Below are positions 36,292 to 47,228 of a DNA stretch of 64,000 nt, one piece after another. Each line of letters begins with the position of its first letter. Within the stretch, counting starts at the first letter, position 1. The notes below the pieces were generated by a model. The model did no database searches. It had not been told where the DNA came from and saw only the letters and a list, made by a program, of their open reading frames with translations. The stretch is from Athripsodes cinereus. Its lineage: Eukaryota; Arthropoda; Insecta; Trichoptera; Leptoceridae. The position numbers were made by a program, and so were the translations under genes. The stretch is from contig OX388314.1 of assembly GCA_947579605.1 (NCBI GenBank), positions 22,578,000-22,641,999 of the forward strand. Reading direction: 5' to 3'.

Positions 36292-36513
36292 CCCTCGGCT
36301 AGGAATTGATCTCCCACTATTTTCTCTAAATTTTCGAGTGTTCTGTAATAGGCAGGTGTGCAAACTTTAATTCAGCGATGAGGTTTGCTCCCCATCCAGA
36401 ATATCTTGACTTTTGTTGGTATGGAGAGGACAGCTTGCATGTTTATAATATACAGCTGGCCTGCTGTCTAACCCACTTGTTGGATATGCCGCGATGGGAT
36501 AGTAGTAGAAGAC
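36292..36513 (+). repeat. TAG-tailed repeat, nearly complete, forward orientation
   Basis: 'AATTGATCTCCCACTATTTT', 'GAGTGTTCTGTAATAGGCAG', 'TTCAGCGATGAGGTTTGCTC', 'GGACAGCTTGCATGTTTATA' and 'GATATGCCGCGATGGGATAG', then TAGTAG. This copy shows the family's 5' part that most copies lack. Its 3' end abuts the tail of the LINE at 36516-36874. Confidence 0.78.
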
Positions 36514-36515
36514 TT

Positions 36516-36874
36516 TGTTATTATTATTATTATTTGGATGATTTGTAAAGCGCCGTTTTGTGAAAAAAATCCACCTCAAGGACGCTCTTTGTTAACTTAG
36601 GTTGTGCCTGAATTATTCCGTGAGATTTCTTGAATAGATAAGTCTTCAGTTGGTTCTTGAAACGAGATATGTCCTGCGTTTCTCTGATCATTTGTGGAAG
36701 CCTGTTCCAGACTACAGGTGCAGATATTGCAAAAGCACGCTCAACGTACACTGGTTTCGATGCAGTACTGGTCACCTCCAATTTAGTTGTAATATCTTGA
36801 CAAGACCTAAGTGTTGTCTGTCTATGACTTAACGCCTGTCTACCACAGAGTTCCATGATATATTCTGGGGCCAT
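36516..36874 (-). mobile_element. CR1/L2-like LINE C-terminal fragment with (AAT)n tail
   Basis: The minus-strand frame encodes YVERAFAISAPVVWNRLPQM then IRETQDISRFKNQLKTYLFK. This is the 'RAF...AP..WN.LP..IR.....FK..LKT.LF' end of CR1/L2/Jockey-group ORF2. The stop lies near 36530 and the trinucleotide tail at 36518-36534. The frame is open for 114 codons but 5' truncated. Confidence 0.82.
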
Positions 36875-37884
36875 AGCATGAAGTGTTGTTGATCTGAATA
36901 GTGTAAGTACGAGTAAAAGAGAGTCATTTTGAAGATGAATATTTACTAGAAAGCACGAGCCCTTATTATTATCTAAGGAAATATTGTCATATTAAAATTT
37001 CGATGACCTAAACATATTATGGTGTTCTTGGTCAATCTCAAGTATACGAGTAAATGTTTATGTTACAAAAAATATTGGCAATGAACTTCACAATGTTATT
37101 CACAGTTTGGAATCGGTACCTACCTTACAAAACAATTTTAAAAAAATATCAAAAATATTATTTCTGGTTGATGTATTGGATATTTTATTTCATAAGTAAT
37201 GATTCTGAACAAAAAGAAAAAAATATTTCGTACCTACCCAAAAAATATTTAGAAAAAATAAAACCAACAATAATAATTCATCTATGAAATTTTTGAACAA
37301 TATTTCTTTTTGGATGTGAGAATGATAATATTTTATTTCCCGAGAATACAATATAATTCGAATTAATTCTCGTTATTTTACTTATGTGAGATAGTCGTGT
37401 GTTGTGGAAAATATCGATGTCTAAATTGCTTTTATATTGGATCGGACATAACAAGAGAAACACGATGATACCCAAGATGGGGAAAAGATAATTACGTTTT
37501 ATATATATTTGTGTACAACATTTCTTATATAATATGTAGGTAGGTATATCTTCACACTGACAAGCAAACCTTTAGTCGGTTGGAGTCAGTACAATTTTAT
37601 GATTATAAATAAAACTCAGAGAAAATAACGAAATTTTAATAATCATACTATCAAATACTCAAACTAAATATATTTATACAAAAATTAATACATAGTTAGT
37701 CAAATATATTTTTAGGTTTTTCCTTTTCAGTATGTTTTTTTGTTATTGTTGTCGATATATGTATATGTTTATAAATTGTTTATATAAAATCCTTTTTTGT
37801 AAGAATGTTATTATTTTTTTCGTTAGTTGCTTTGTCTTTCTAATTATTCTTATTTGGTTTTTGTTTATAAAAAACCTTTGTACG

Positions 37885-37992
37885 AGATCACGCCTTTACG
37901 ATAAACTCGCCCTCTATATATTGATTTATCTAGTTTGAATGTATGCCTTCTATGTGATTGTTTGTAATCAATGTACAGTAAAGAATCAATAA
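37885..37992 (+). mobile_element. LINE 3'-end fragment
   Basis: 'TTTACGATAAACTCGCCCTC' and 'GTTTGTAATCAATGTACAGT', followed by AAAGAATCAATAAATG, match the 3' UTR seen at 4856-5075. A related scrap is at about 28400-28475. Confidence 0.5.
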
Positions 37993-38865
37993 ATGAATAT
38001 ATTTTGTTTTCGTTCGCAATATTTCATTTATATGATAACGACATCAGAGTGCTAGAAATGACGTGAGGAAAGATGACTCAATTGTCACAAAGGCGCTGTG
38101 AGTGGAAGAGTGAGTGAGTGATTAAACAGTATCATAAATACATAATTTAGTGCAAATTGACATAAGTCGAGACAATTTTTGATTGGTTGAACAGGTGTAT
38201 AAATATTTACATCTTAAATTTTCCGAATTAAAATTTGCAATGATTTGTGAAATTATTTGATCGACTTTTGTGATTATTAAAAAAAAAATATCTTCGACCA
38301 CAAATGTAATCGGAAAAAGAAAATACAAACTCGAAAGTTCAAAAAAAATGTTTTGAATTGTTTTTTTAGTTTTTCATACATTTGGACTTATCGTGGTGAT
38401 GAGATTTAAGTCATAGATTTTATTGACTCCAGCCGACTATGGTTTTCCCGGTTACAATAGATTCCTAAGTCTCTATAAGCCTTACTAATAAACATTTCTA
38501 GATTGGTCTACTCTAGATGTACGTAAGTACCTATTGGGAAATAGTACTAGGTAGTATTTTCTGAAGGAATCCAATGTTGATTACTCATTTACGAACACTA
38601 AAATGTTACTAAGATGTAATGTAATGATGAAAAATTATATAGGAAAATTAAGTGGTCTACGATTGTTGATTAATAGTCCAAAGGCAATAAATCAAGAAGT
38701 TGTATTTATTTATCTATTGTACTCCTTGTGGGTAAAAATAGACAACAGAATGCTTTTCTTTTTTTCTTGTTTCTTTCATATTTTTTTCACCATTCATTCT
38801 CCCCATAAGTTCAAAACATTTTTTTTCGCTATAAATTGAAAAGTTATAATCTTTTAGTAATACAA

Positions 38866-38995
38866 TCTATATGGACTAAGTGACGAAGGACATAAACTGT
38901 GGCACATACGGAGAATTAAAGAGACTTGCTGAAAATAAGGAGGAATGGAGATGAAAATCCAAACTTGTAGCAGACCAATCCAATGGATAGAATGG
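38866..38995 (+). mobile_element. 17113-type LINE C-terminal scrap
   Basis: 'GACATAAACTGTGGCACATA', 'AAGAGACTTGCTGAAAATAA' and 'GCAGACCAATCCAATGGATA' align with the last 40 codons of 17113-17704, with stops and frameshifts. Confidence 0.8.
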
Positions 38996-40125
38996 ACCAG
39001 CTTACTTCTGGGGTTGAAATATAAAACAGATTATGTTTAATAAAAAAAAAACAGAACAAATACAATTGCTTGTTATTAGAAAGCAAAAAAAATAATAATG
39101 AAACAAAATATTTATCACATTTAACTTTAATATTATACGAAATTTATACGAAACTGAAGTTAGCTTGATTAATTCTTTCAAAACTCGATAATTTTTTTTA
39201 TCAAAAACAATACTTTATCCAACATATAAACATGTAAAGCAGGGACAATATATTATCAATGTGGATAAAATTACATTGCAGCAGCTTCACTAGGTTGCCC
39301 TGTATCGAGGCGTGCTACGTGAAAAAAACATAATGATACAAATCAATTAATGGTGAATGAATCCCATTACGAACAATTTAACAAATATATCAATGAATTA
39401 AAATTAAACACAATGATACAAATGAATGAATAATGAATTGAATGAATGAAAAAAGTATTAATAATAAAAATATTAATCGTTAACGAAGATAAAGAAATAA
39501 AATATTTTGAGGTTAATGAATAGTTCTGTTACAATAATTCATAATATTATTCTGCGATCCAAAAAACCTTTGTGAATTTTTAACAATTCATTAGTTTTTA
39601 ATTTACAAAGAAATAATCAAAACGTTAATAATTAATCCATTCTGTAAATAAATTTCAATTAGATTTTGTCTGAAATAATAATTATCATTGTGTATTGTAG
39701 TTTAGTGACTGTCGTTTTATTTAACAAGAATCAATGATCAAATCTAATGAAATAGAAAATTAAGAAATCTTTAGAAAAGACATTAAGAAATCTTTGGAAG
39801 TATTTCTACTCAGTTGTAGTCTTTCAAAAATAGATAGCTATATCTGATAATTCGGTTTTAAAGTTTTCATAGTGACGGATCAATATTACGGTTCTGTAAG
39901 TTTTTTTTGACTTTGATTCCGACGCCAAAATATTTTTTTGAATTGGTTTAAATAAGCTTTTCTCCAGTTAAATTGTAGTTTTTGTATATATGAGGTATTG
40001 CATTATTTTATCCTCAGTTTATCTTTATCGTTATATAGATTTTTTTACGGTGCATGCACAAATTATATTTTAAATATTTAATTACTAATATTTAATTAAA
40101 AATATTTTAAATATTTAATTACTTT

Positions 40126-40550
40126 GCCGTGGAGCACCCGGCAAAGAATTGGTCTCCCACTCTCTTCCGTAAGTTTTTGTATGTCTTGTGAAAGACTGAT
40201 GTTGGAAGAAGTAAAGACATTTTTTTTGTTTGTTTGTTATAAACCCAAATATAACCTTATACACCTTTCACAGTAAGCTACTAAAAGCTTGTGTCGTGAA
40301 AGGGGAGTTTGCTGGTACCTGGTATCGAACCACGGACCCCTTGTTCATGAGGCCGAGACTCTACCTCCAGGCTACCGACGAACATTATTTACATCTTGAA
40401 CAATAATTCAGCGATGAGGTTTGCCACTCATTCTGAATGCTTTCATTTTTTGTTGGCTTGTAGAAGATGACTTGCGTGCATATTACATCCAGCTGGTTTG
40501 CTGGCAACCCACTCGTGGAATATGTCGCGATAATGTAGTAGTTGTTATAG
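40126..40550 (+). repeat. TAG-tailed repeat interrupted by a SINE
   Basis: The 5' part (CCGTGGAGCACCCGGCAAAG, AATTGGTCTCCCACTCTCTT) lies at 40130-40215. The remainder (TTCAGCGATGAGGTTTGCCA, GATGACTTGCGTGCATATTA, GGAATATGTCGCGATAATGT, AGTAG) lies at 40408-40535. The SINE at 40225-40383 sits between them. Confidence 0.78.
40225..40383 (-). mobile_element. tRNA-derived SINE, family B, full-length copy
   Basis: On the minus strand: GTTCGTCGGTAGCCTGGAGG (A-box region), GTAGAGTCTCGGCCTCATGA, GGTTCGATACC (B box), CAAACTCCCCTTTCACGACA, AAGCTTTTAGTAGCTTACTG and TTTGGGTTTATAACAAACAA. This is the best reference copy of family B and is younger than the repeat it interrupts. Confidence 0.85.
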
Positions 40551-41138
40551 AGTAAATGTTTTACTCACATAGACACAAAGAGGCGCTCTGAACGGAGGAA
40601 GCTGGTTTTTGCTCTGCGCTCTGAGGAAGAACATTAAAAGGCGAAGTGAAGTGAAGTAAAACTCTTATTGAAGCAATCAAAGCAAAAATTGGACTAAGTC
40701 ATATGATGTCTTATACTGATTTTACTATGAAACTTAACTTCAGATAGCAATGTTCGATTTTTAGTCCAATTTTGATATGAAAAAAGCAAAATACTATGAA
40801 TTTCCACAGTAAACTCAATACTGGTCATCATGTGGTTTAGTCCACTTGTGCTTTGAATATCTCAATTAACTCTTCTAGTTTTTATATCACAGTGAAGGGA
40901 TACACATACAGGATCAGTATTATCTATCTACCATCTAGAATAATTGAATTGAAATGATAAAAAAATGCTTGACACCTTTAATAACGCCCCCGCTTGTCGC
41001 AATCTGTAGATGAAAAATACGACGCAGATTTCAGAATTGATAAAATACAAATGGAGTTTTTAAAGTTTTGATTGAAATATTATTATTTTAGTTGGTTTTG
41101 CTTCTTGGGTGCTCCATGTTTTCTCATAACGTCCATTC

Positions 41139-41197
41139 ATTCCATCACAGCACTCCCACAAATGGGGTAACCGCTGGAACAACTGCTTGAAAATTTT
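41139..41197 (-). repeat. TAG-tailed repeat, truncated copy
   Basis: 'CATCACAGCACTCCCACAAA' and 'TGGGGTAACCGCTGGAAC' match the 3'-terminal part only. Confidence 0.5.
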
Positions 41198-41324
41198 CCT
41201 AACCTATGATAAAATAAAATAATTATATTGAACTAAATGTTTTAGGGCTAAGATAGTGGATGGATATTTTAAATGATTTGGTTGCTATTTGTATTGTAGA
41301 TATGTGTTTGTTTTTATTGTTGTT

Positions 41325-41512
41325 TGGTGAGCGCTATTGTTTTATGTAAATTATATGAAATAAGTTTAAACCCTCAAAGCACGAGCACTGCTCAATTTTG
41401 AGGGTTAAATATGTAATAAATGTGTTTTTTTAGTAATAAGGTGTGTATGTAATATTATTAAATTGTAAATTTTATTTAAATAAAAATATTTGAATTTGAA
41501 TTTGATAAAATC
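41325..41512 (+). mobile_element. Probable LINE 3' UTR with AACCCTCAAA/TTTGAGGGTT hairpin and TTTGAA tail
   Basis: A 10-bp perfect hairpin (41369-41378 with 41397-41406) lies upstream of a T/A-rich stretch. It ends TTTGAATTTGAATTTGA (about 41491-41507), a tail type of non-LTR elements. There is no coding remnant. Confidence 0.45.
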
Positions 41513-41545
41513 TTTTTTTTAGTGTTCACAACAACCATTCTCAAT

Positions 41546-41795
41546 GAGTCACCGGTATAGAATAGTTCTCCAATTCTATTCTGTAAGTTTTAGAGTGTCC
41601 CGTAATAGGCTGGTGTTCGTAAAACCTCAAATATAAGATAATTATTAACACGTACAATGTAGCGATGAGGCATGTCACTCATTTAGAATGTATTTTTTTT
41701 TATTGGCACGAAGAGGACAATATGCATGTTTATTACTTGCAGTTAGTCCGCTGGCTACCTCTCTTGTGGGACATGCCGTGATAGTATTATAGTAC
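41546..41795 (+). repeat. TAG-tailed repeat, nearly complete, forward orientation
   Basis: 'TAGTTCTCCAATTCTATTCT', 'GAGTGTCCCGTAATAGGCTG', 'GTAGCGATGAGGCATGTCAC', 'GGACAATATGCATGTTTATT' and 'GGGACATGCCGTGATAGTAT' run in the same order as 36292-36513. Confidence 0.78.
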
Positions 41796-42084
41796 ATAGC
41801 TATAACAATTCGATTCAATTTTTTCGTCAAAATTAAAATATAAAAGAAGCATTTTTATCAATACTAAAATATAAAATTAATGCTGTATTTTGTTTCACAA
41901 AAGTGTATAAGTTGTTTTCATTGAATTTTTTATAATTGATTTAAAATTAGTTAATAAAAAAATATTTTCAATTTATTTTGAAAATTTTGTTTAATTTAAA
42001 ATAGAAAAGGATGCTTGAAATTTTCGACATTTTAATAAACTGAAATGCATTGATTTATTGAATAATTGTTTTTTGATCATATTA

Positions 42085-42323
42085 TCTATATAAATAAAAA
42101 TGAGTCGATCATGTATGTTTCCTCATAACTTGAGAACGGCTCAACCGAATCGGCTGATTCTTTTTTTGTTGTGTTTGTAATTTTTAGAAAATCCAACGGA
42201 AAACTCGGAGATTCGGATTGTATTTTTGTATGAAAGTAACGTTTGTATGACAGTTCCGCTGTCACATGTTGCCATAACGATTTTTTTTAAATCACCCTGG
42301 CAACGCCGGGTAGGAACATCTAG
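42085..42323 (+). mobile_element. Short Helitron-like element (non-autonomous)
   Basis: It begins A|TCTATATAAATAAAAATGAG, contains CATAACTTGAGAACGGCTCA, and ends GCAACGCCGGGTAGGAACAT + CTAG|T. It is the same subfamily as 26592-26859. The downstream 18 bp (TTTATAGTATTCATAC...) also match that copy, so the true 3' boundary may lie about 18 bp further. Confidence 0.6.
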
Positions 42324-42749
42324 TTTATAGTATTCATACGAACAGATGCACTGTTTTGATTTGAAACAATTTTCATTTAACAAAAATATGTTATGAAATT
42401 ATTTACACACGTACAAGAAGATATAATAATAATATTTCAATGAATTGTCTGTCTGTTCGATTTTTCAATTATAATCGTACAATCCAACAATTTCAATTAA
42501 TTATGTCCCCTTCAAACATTTATTTAATTTTTGTACAATGATAATTGGCTACTTTTGAAATGTGAATTAATGATTTTGTATATTGGGAGATAAGTCACTT
42601 GTTTCAAGTGAATTTCAATTCTATTTTTAAAAAAATTATTGTCTCCGAACTGTGAAAAATATTATTTTAACATATTTTAAATTAAATAAAAAAAAAAACA
42701 AAACATTCACACATTGGGTCTATAATAGAGAATATCGAAGAATTTGGCA

Positions 42750-42860
42750 AGTTGCCAGGTAGCTAATCGTTCAAAATACCTTTCGCGAAAAGATGAGTAG
42801 CAGGTTCAAATCCTGTCCGGGGCACTACTTAATAAGGTGACGTTGTTTTTTCTGAGCCTT
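42750..42860 (+). mobile_element. Possible third tRNA-derived SINE
   Basis: 'AGCAGGTTCAAATCCTGTCC', followed by GGGGCACT, forms a B box with a short T-arm-like hairpin. AGGTAGCTAATCGTTCAAAA upstream could be a decayed tRNA head. No second copy is visible and no complete cloverleaf can be drawn. Confidence 0.4.
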
Positions 42861-44733
42861 ATATGGTAGTTACATGTGTTAAATTTACATAATATGGGAC
42901 CTCATACAATGGATAATTATTGTAAAAATAATACTGATAAATAAAACACTAAATCTTTCGTTAAATATATTTCGACCAAATTATTCAAAATATAATTATG
43001 TTTTACGTTTTTCCAAGAACCTGGCTCCAAATAAACTGGATCAAATATCTCCGCGTTTTTAATTATTAACAAAGCAATTCAATTTTATCCATATTCTCAA
43101 TTTAAATTTACAAAATATTTATATTTTAAGAATTGTTTCGTTCTCTTTCTAAACTCTCGAGTTTGATATCACGGGTCACTTTAAATAAGTGGTAGTAAAA
43201 TATTTAATCATATTTTTAACTAAAATTAAGTAATGGTTATAAACAAACAATTACTTACGATTAATTTTCATACGAATAATTTTATTAAAGAATAAATATT
43301 GGTCAATCAATCATTATGTTGACTGTGATCGATTTGTTGTTTATTTCTATGAATAAATCTTACGTGATATTGACTTCTGTAAGTGAGATATGTGTTGATA
43401 CGTAGAACTATAAAACACTCGAGAAAAACTAAGTGTCTGGGGTGTTGAATTCGGGTGTATAACAAGCGGGTTATTTTCGATGCTGTCCTGCAATCTTTTT
43501 CAGTACTTTACGAACATCAAAATAACACCCTTGAAATCAAACTGTGTAGTTTCAAAGATTTTGAAGACCCTCAGTAAGATTATCGACTAAATATAGACTT
43601 CAGTTTATTTTCAAAAATATATATTAATTGTCGTTTCTAAGATACCTACTGAAAATGATTCGACTCGCTAGCGATCTCCCTAGTTAAATTTAGAAAATAA
43701 TCCAAACTCTGTCAACATCTGAAGCTTTTAACCTATTCATCTGATTATGTTTATGATTTCAAAGGTAATATCGCATTAAATTTATATAAAGAGACAAATT
43801 GTATTACCAATATTATTTCCTTCAATAACATCATTAATAATAATATAACAAATATATCAAAAACCAAATATAAATGTTTGAGTCCATGTATGTGTATGCC
43901 AATCTCGGTTACGATAACTTGTTTTTGTGGCGACGGACATATTTACTATCCCCAATATCAGTTTTCCAGTGCCATAGCCTTCCCCAACAGTGGGTATAAA
44001 AAGGTGGCTGGTTCTTTTCCTGGATTGCGATACATTCACTCTCCTTTGTTCAACCTAGTGAACGTGTTTTTAAAACATATATACTTTGTGAAAATATTTA
44101 TTTACTTTATTTATTTATTTTTTATTTATTTATTTATTCAATATACGGCAATTGCCTTTTACAAAAAAATATATTACAAAACAAAATAAAAAATCACATT
44201 TCACATCTGTTGTAAAAATTACAAAGTATAAAAAGATATACATCTTACATTCAACTGTACAACATAATTAAGTGCATCATACATACAAAAACAACATTAT
44301 GCATCTATAGGTTACATTGCTACTATAGCAAATCCACCGAAATCGATGAAAGAAAATAAAAAACAAATTATACCCAACTTGTGACAATAATATTATAAAA
44401 AAAACATCAAAATAATATGTACTACAATCGATACATGCTGAACTTGTATTCACTGATTTATATTGAAATTTTTCTAATTATATCGGAAGAGTAGAATCGT
44501 AAGAGGTTTTTTATTCTTTCACTTTGGATGATAACTTAAAGTGAAAAGATCGAAGCTGCTCATCGAAAGTGAGCACGTCTGTTCACACTTATCATCCATT
44601 GAATTCACTCCCATCTATGTACCTACACTAAGGGTCATGTTGTCTGTGATTTGACGGAGCTTAAAAATTAGTTAATAATTTTATATTAATGCGCGTTCAA
44701 TTTCGTGATACAATGAAAATTAATTCCATTGAT

Positions 44734-45138
44734 GGGCTGTTTCACCACCTCTGGATAAAGTGCCAGATAGCCAATCCAACACAAATCTAACGGATAAAAC
44801 GAAAAATGCGTTTCACGACTCCCTGACAGCGCTATCCTATAGATTAAGTTCCAGATAAGTTATCCGGCCGATAAGTCTTAGATAGTGTTAAACTGTCAAA
44901 ATTTGTTTACATGTGCGTTGCCTAGATATATTCCTAGGCAACGCACGATATATTCCTACCTACGTGCATACATTCATGCAAAAAAGTCATGAAATTACAA
45001 TGTTGCCACTGCTATCTGGCGGATAGCAATCCGTAAGAAATCTGTAGGTGGTGAAACGCTCGCTTCAGTTTATCTTGTAGATTAATTTATCCTAAGGATT
45101 GTTATCTAGAACTTTATCCAGAGGTGGTGAAACAGCCC
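44734..45138. mobile_element. MITE with perfect 28-bp terminal inverted repeats
   Basis: GGGCTGTTTCACCACCTCTG + GATAAAGT at 44734-44761 is exactly inverted at 45111-45138. The subterminal regions also repeat TTTATC / TATCTGG / GGATA motifs. The centre has a palindrome, CGTTGCCTAG...CTAGGCAACG (about 44917-44944). It is 405 bp and non-coding. No clear target-site duplication is seen. Confidence 0.82.
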
Positions 45139-45181
45139 GTGAGTGAGGAATAATGAATTACATAATGTTGTAAGTATGTCA

Positions 45182-45258
45182 GAAAGTGCCTAGGTACTTA
45201 CCTTAGCTATTACTTTGTTAGATTATTTTTATTTTAAAATAAGTACCTAGGCACTTTC
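45182..45258. repeat. Perfect 19-bp inverted repeat with 39-nt spacer
   Basis: GAAAGTGCCTAGGTACTTA (45182-45200) is exactly inverted at 45240-45258. It lies 44 bp after the MITE at 44734-45138. Confidence 0.85.
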
Positions 45259-45661
45259 CTTAGTAGTAAGAATATTTTGAATTTGTTCCATTTTGATTGT
45301 TTGGTTTAAAATTGATATCTAATATATAAAAGGAAGACGTGTGTGTTACAACACTTATAACTCAAGAATGGCTGTACCGATTTGAATGATCTTTGATTTG
45401 TTGGATTCTTCTCCGCCCGGAATAAACTATAGGCTATTAAAACATCTTACAAATTCACGGGAAGAAAAAATATGAAGAAAATTATTTACGCCATACATTT
45501 TTAATTTCAAAAATAAAAACAATATGGAGAGTCCATAGGCTATTAGCGCCCCCACGTCGCCTGTTGCATTGTGCTAAAATAATCCGTAGGTTCTGCTATA
45601 TTAAGAACCAAATTACTATAACTAATATGAACGAAATGTGTACTAATATTTGTTTACTATA

Positions 45662-46086
45662 ATTCGGTAGTTACATGGCAATAGGTTGTATCTCACTAAA
45701 ACATAATTTTATAGGAGAGCAAAAACAAAGTTTGCAAAAGAGATATTTCAGCCAAATTTCGAGCATTATATATCAAAATGAAGGTAATTATTATTTCTAC
45801 AAGATAGATGTAACATTCTCTTAATAATTTCTTCTACAAGATGTATGTAACATTCACTAAATAATTTCTTGCAGTTTAAAAATATTTGAGTTTTTTTGCC
45901 ATGTTGATGAAAACAATCTTTCTACATGTCAATAAGTTACGTCTTTTCTCTCTTTATTCTGACTATAAAGAGACAATACATATCCTTTTGCCACATCAAA
46001 TATTACACTATTTTGAGCATTTTATGGAACAAACTTGAAAACGCAAAAAATGCGAGATACAACCTATTGCCATGTAACTACCGAAT
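45662..46086. mobile_element. Tc1/mariner-like MITE with ~35-bp terminal inverted repeats and TA duplication
   Basis: ATTCGGTAGTTACATGGCAA + TAGGTTGTATCTC at the left is exactly inverted at the right (GAGATACAACCTATTGCCAT...). TA dinucleotides at 45660-45661 and 46087-46088 fit a TA target duplication. The interior holds an imperfect 43-bp duplication (TTTCTACAAGATAGATGTAA / TTCTACAAGATGTATGTAA). It is non-coding. Confidence 0.75.
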
Positions 46087-46637
46087 TATTCGACTAATAT
46101 TTATGTATCGATAGATATTCTGTCACATAAATGTGGACGTGCACAGATTATATTTGAAATTGTATTTTATTTTTGCAGATGGAAAATTATTATTGAACCA
46201 AAAATTGTGCTATTAAAGATGAAAATAAGAATGTGTTCATGTAGGTAGTTCTGATGCAAGATTGTGTAGTGAAATTTGCAGACAGAGAAGAAAAATTACG
46301 AAGAAAATTATTTACGCCATACATTTTTAATTTCAACTAAAAATGCAATATGGAGAATTATACAAAATCAACAATGAAGTTTTTTTTATAGATTGGACTA
46401 TTTATATGATAATTTTTCTATACATTCTCAAATTAAAAACGTTATCCATACAAATTAACATCTGTAGTTCTGATATTTCAATTTTTAAAAAATCATGGAA
46501 AGAATTTTTATAAATTTTAAATGAATAGGTAAAATCTACCTGAAAAAAAAATAGTACCTACATAATTATATTACGTACTGCAGATAATTTATAAACAAAT
46601 CTCAGTTAAGTATAATTGTTCAACATAAATTGTTCAT

Positions 46638-46870
46638 GTCGGCCGGTGTGGCGCGGAGCTCTTTCCTTTGAGTCACGAGGTCCCGGGTTCGATTCCCGGA
46701 CAGGGCAAAGTGAAGAATGACCTTTTTCAAATTGTCCTGGGTCTGGGTGTTACATATATATGTATATAGTGCATTGTATATGTGGGTATCGTCGCGTTAG
46801 TACCCATAATCAAGATTCATCTAAGTTTGGGACTAGCTCGATGTGTGTGAATTGTCTATGTAAAAAAAAA
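46638..46870 (+). mobile_element. tRNA-derived SINE, family A
   Basis: GTCGGCCGGTGTGGCGCGGA starts the copy; the GGTTCGATTCC B box, AAGTGAAGAATGACCTTTTT and GGGACTAGCTCGATGTGTGT follow, then poly-A. It is the same family as 4167-4420, with a 9-bp shorter head between the A and B boxes, which probably destroys the promoter. Confidence 0.85.
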
Positions 46871-46881
46871 TTAATGTAACA

Positions 46882-47228
46882 TTCGCAGTTTAGCGGCCCC
46901 ACCCGTTGTCGAGTACTTTTTTTCCATAGAAAAGGTAATATTTTTGAAACTTGAGGAAATTGTTGCCATATGTAGAATTATTTTAATTTGCCGGCAAAAA
47001 ATCCACTTCGAAAATTAATTTCCGAAAATTCCGTACATATTACTCGACAACGGGTGGGGCCGCTCAAGTTTCATAGTTGCGAATTTTTTTTCCTATAAAA
47101 GAATTTTCCAAAAATTTGGTGACCAAAAAATAATTCACCATATGGCAACAATTTCCTCAAGTTTCGAAAATATTACTTTTTCTATGGAAAAAAGTACTCG
47201 ACAACGGGTGGGGCCGCTAAACTGCGAA
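46882..47228. mobile_element. Palindromic MITE carrying three copies of a 23-bp GC-rich motif
   Basis: The termini TTCGCAGTTTAGCGGCCCCA... and the complement at 47228 pair for about 95 bp (through TTGTTGCCATATG). The motif CGGCCCCACCCGTTGTCGAG lies at the left end, inverted at the right end, and inverted again internally (47043-47063, followed by a terminus-like CATAGTTGCGAA). The layout suggests a shorter element (46882-47085) with an extra arm. It is non-coding. Confidence 0.75.
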
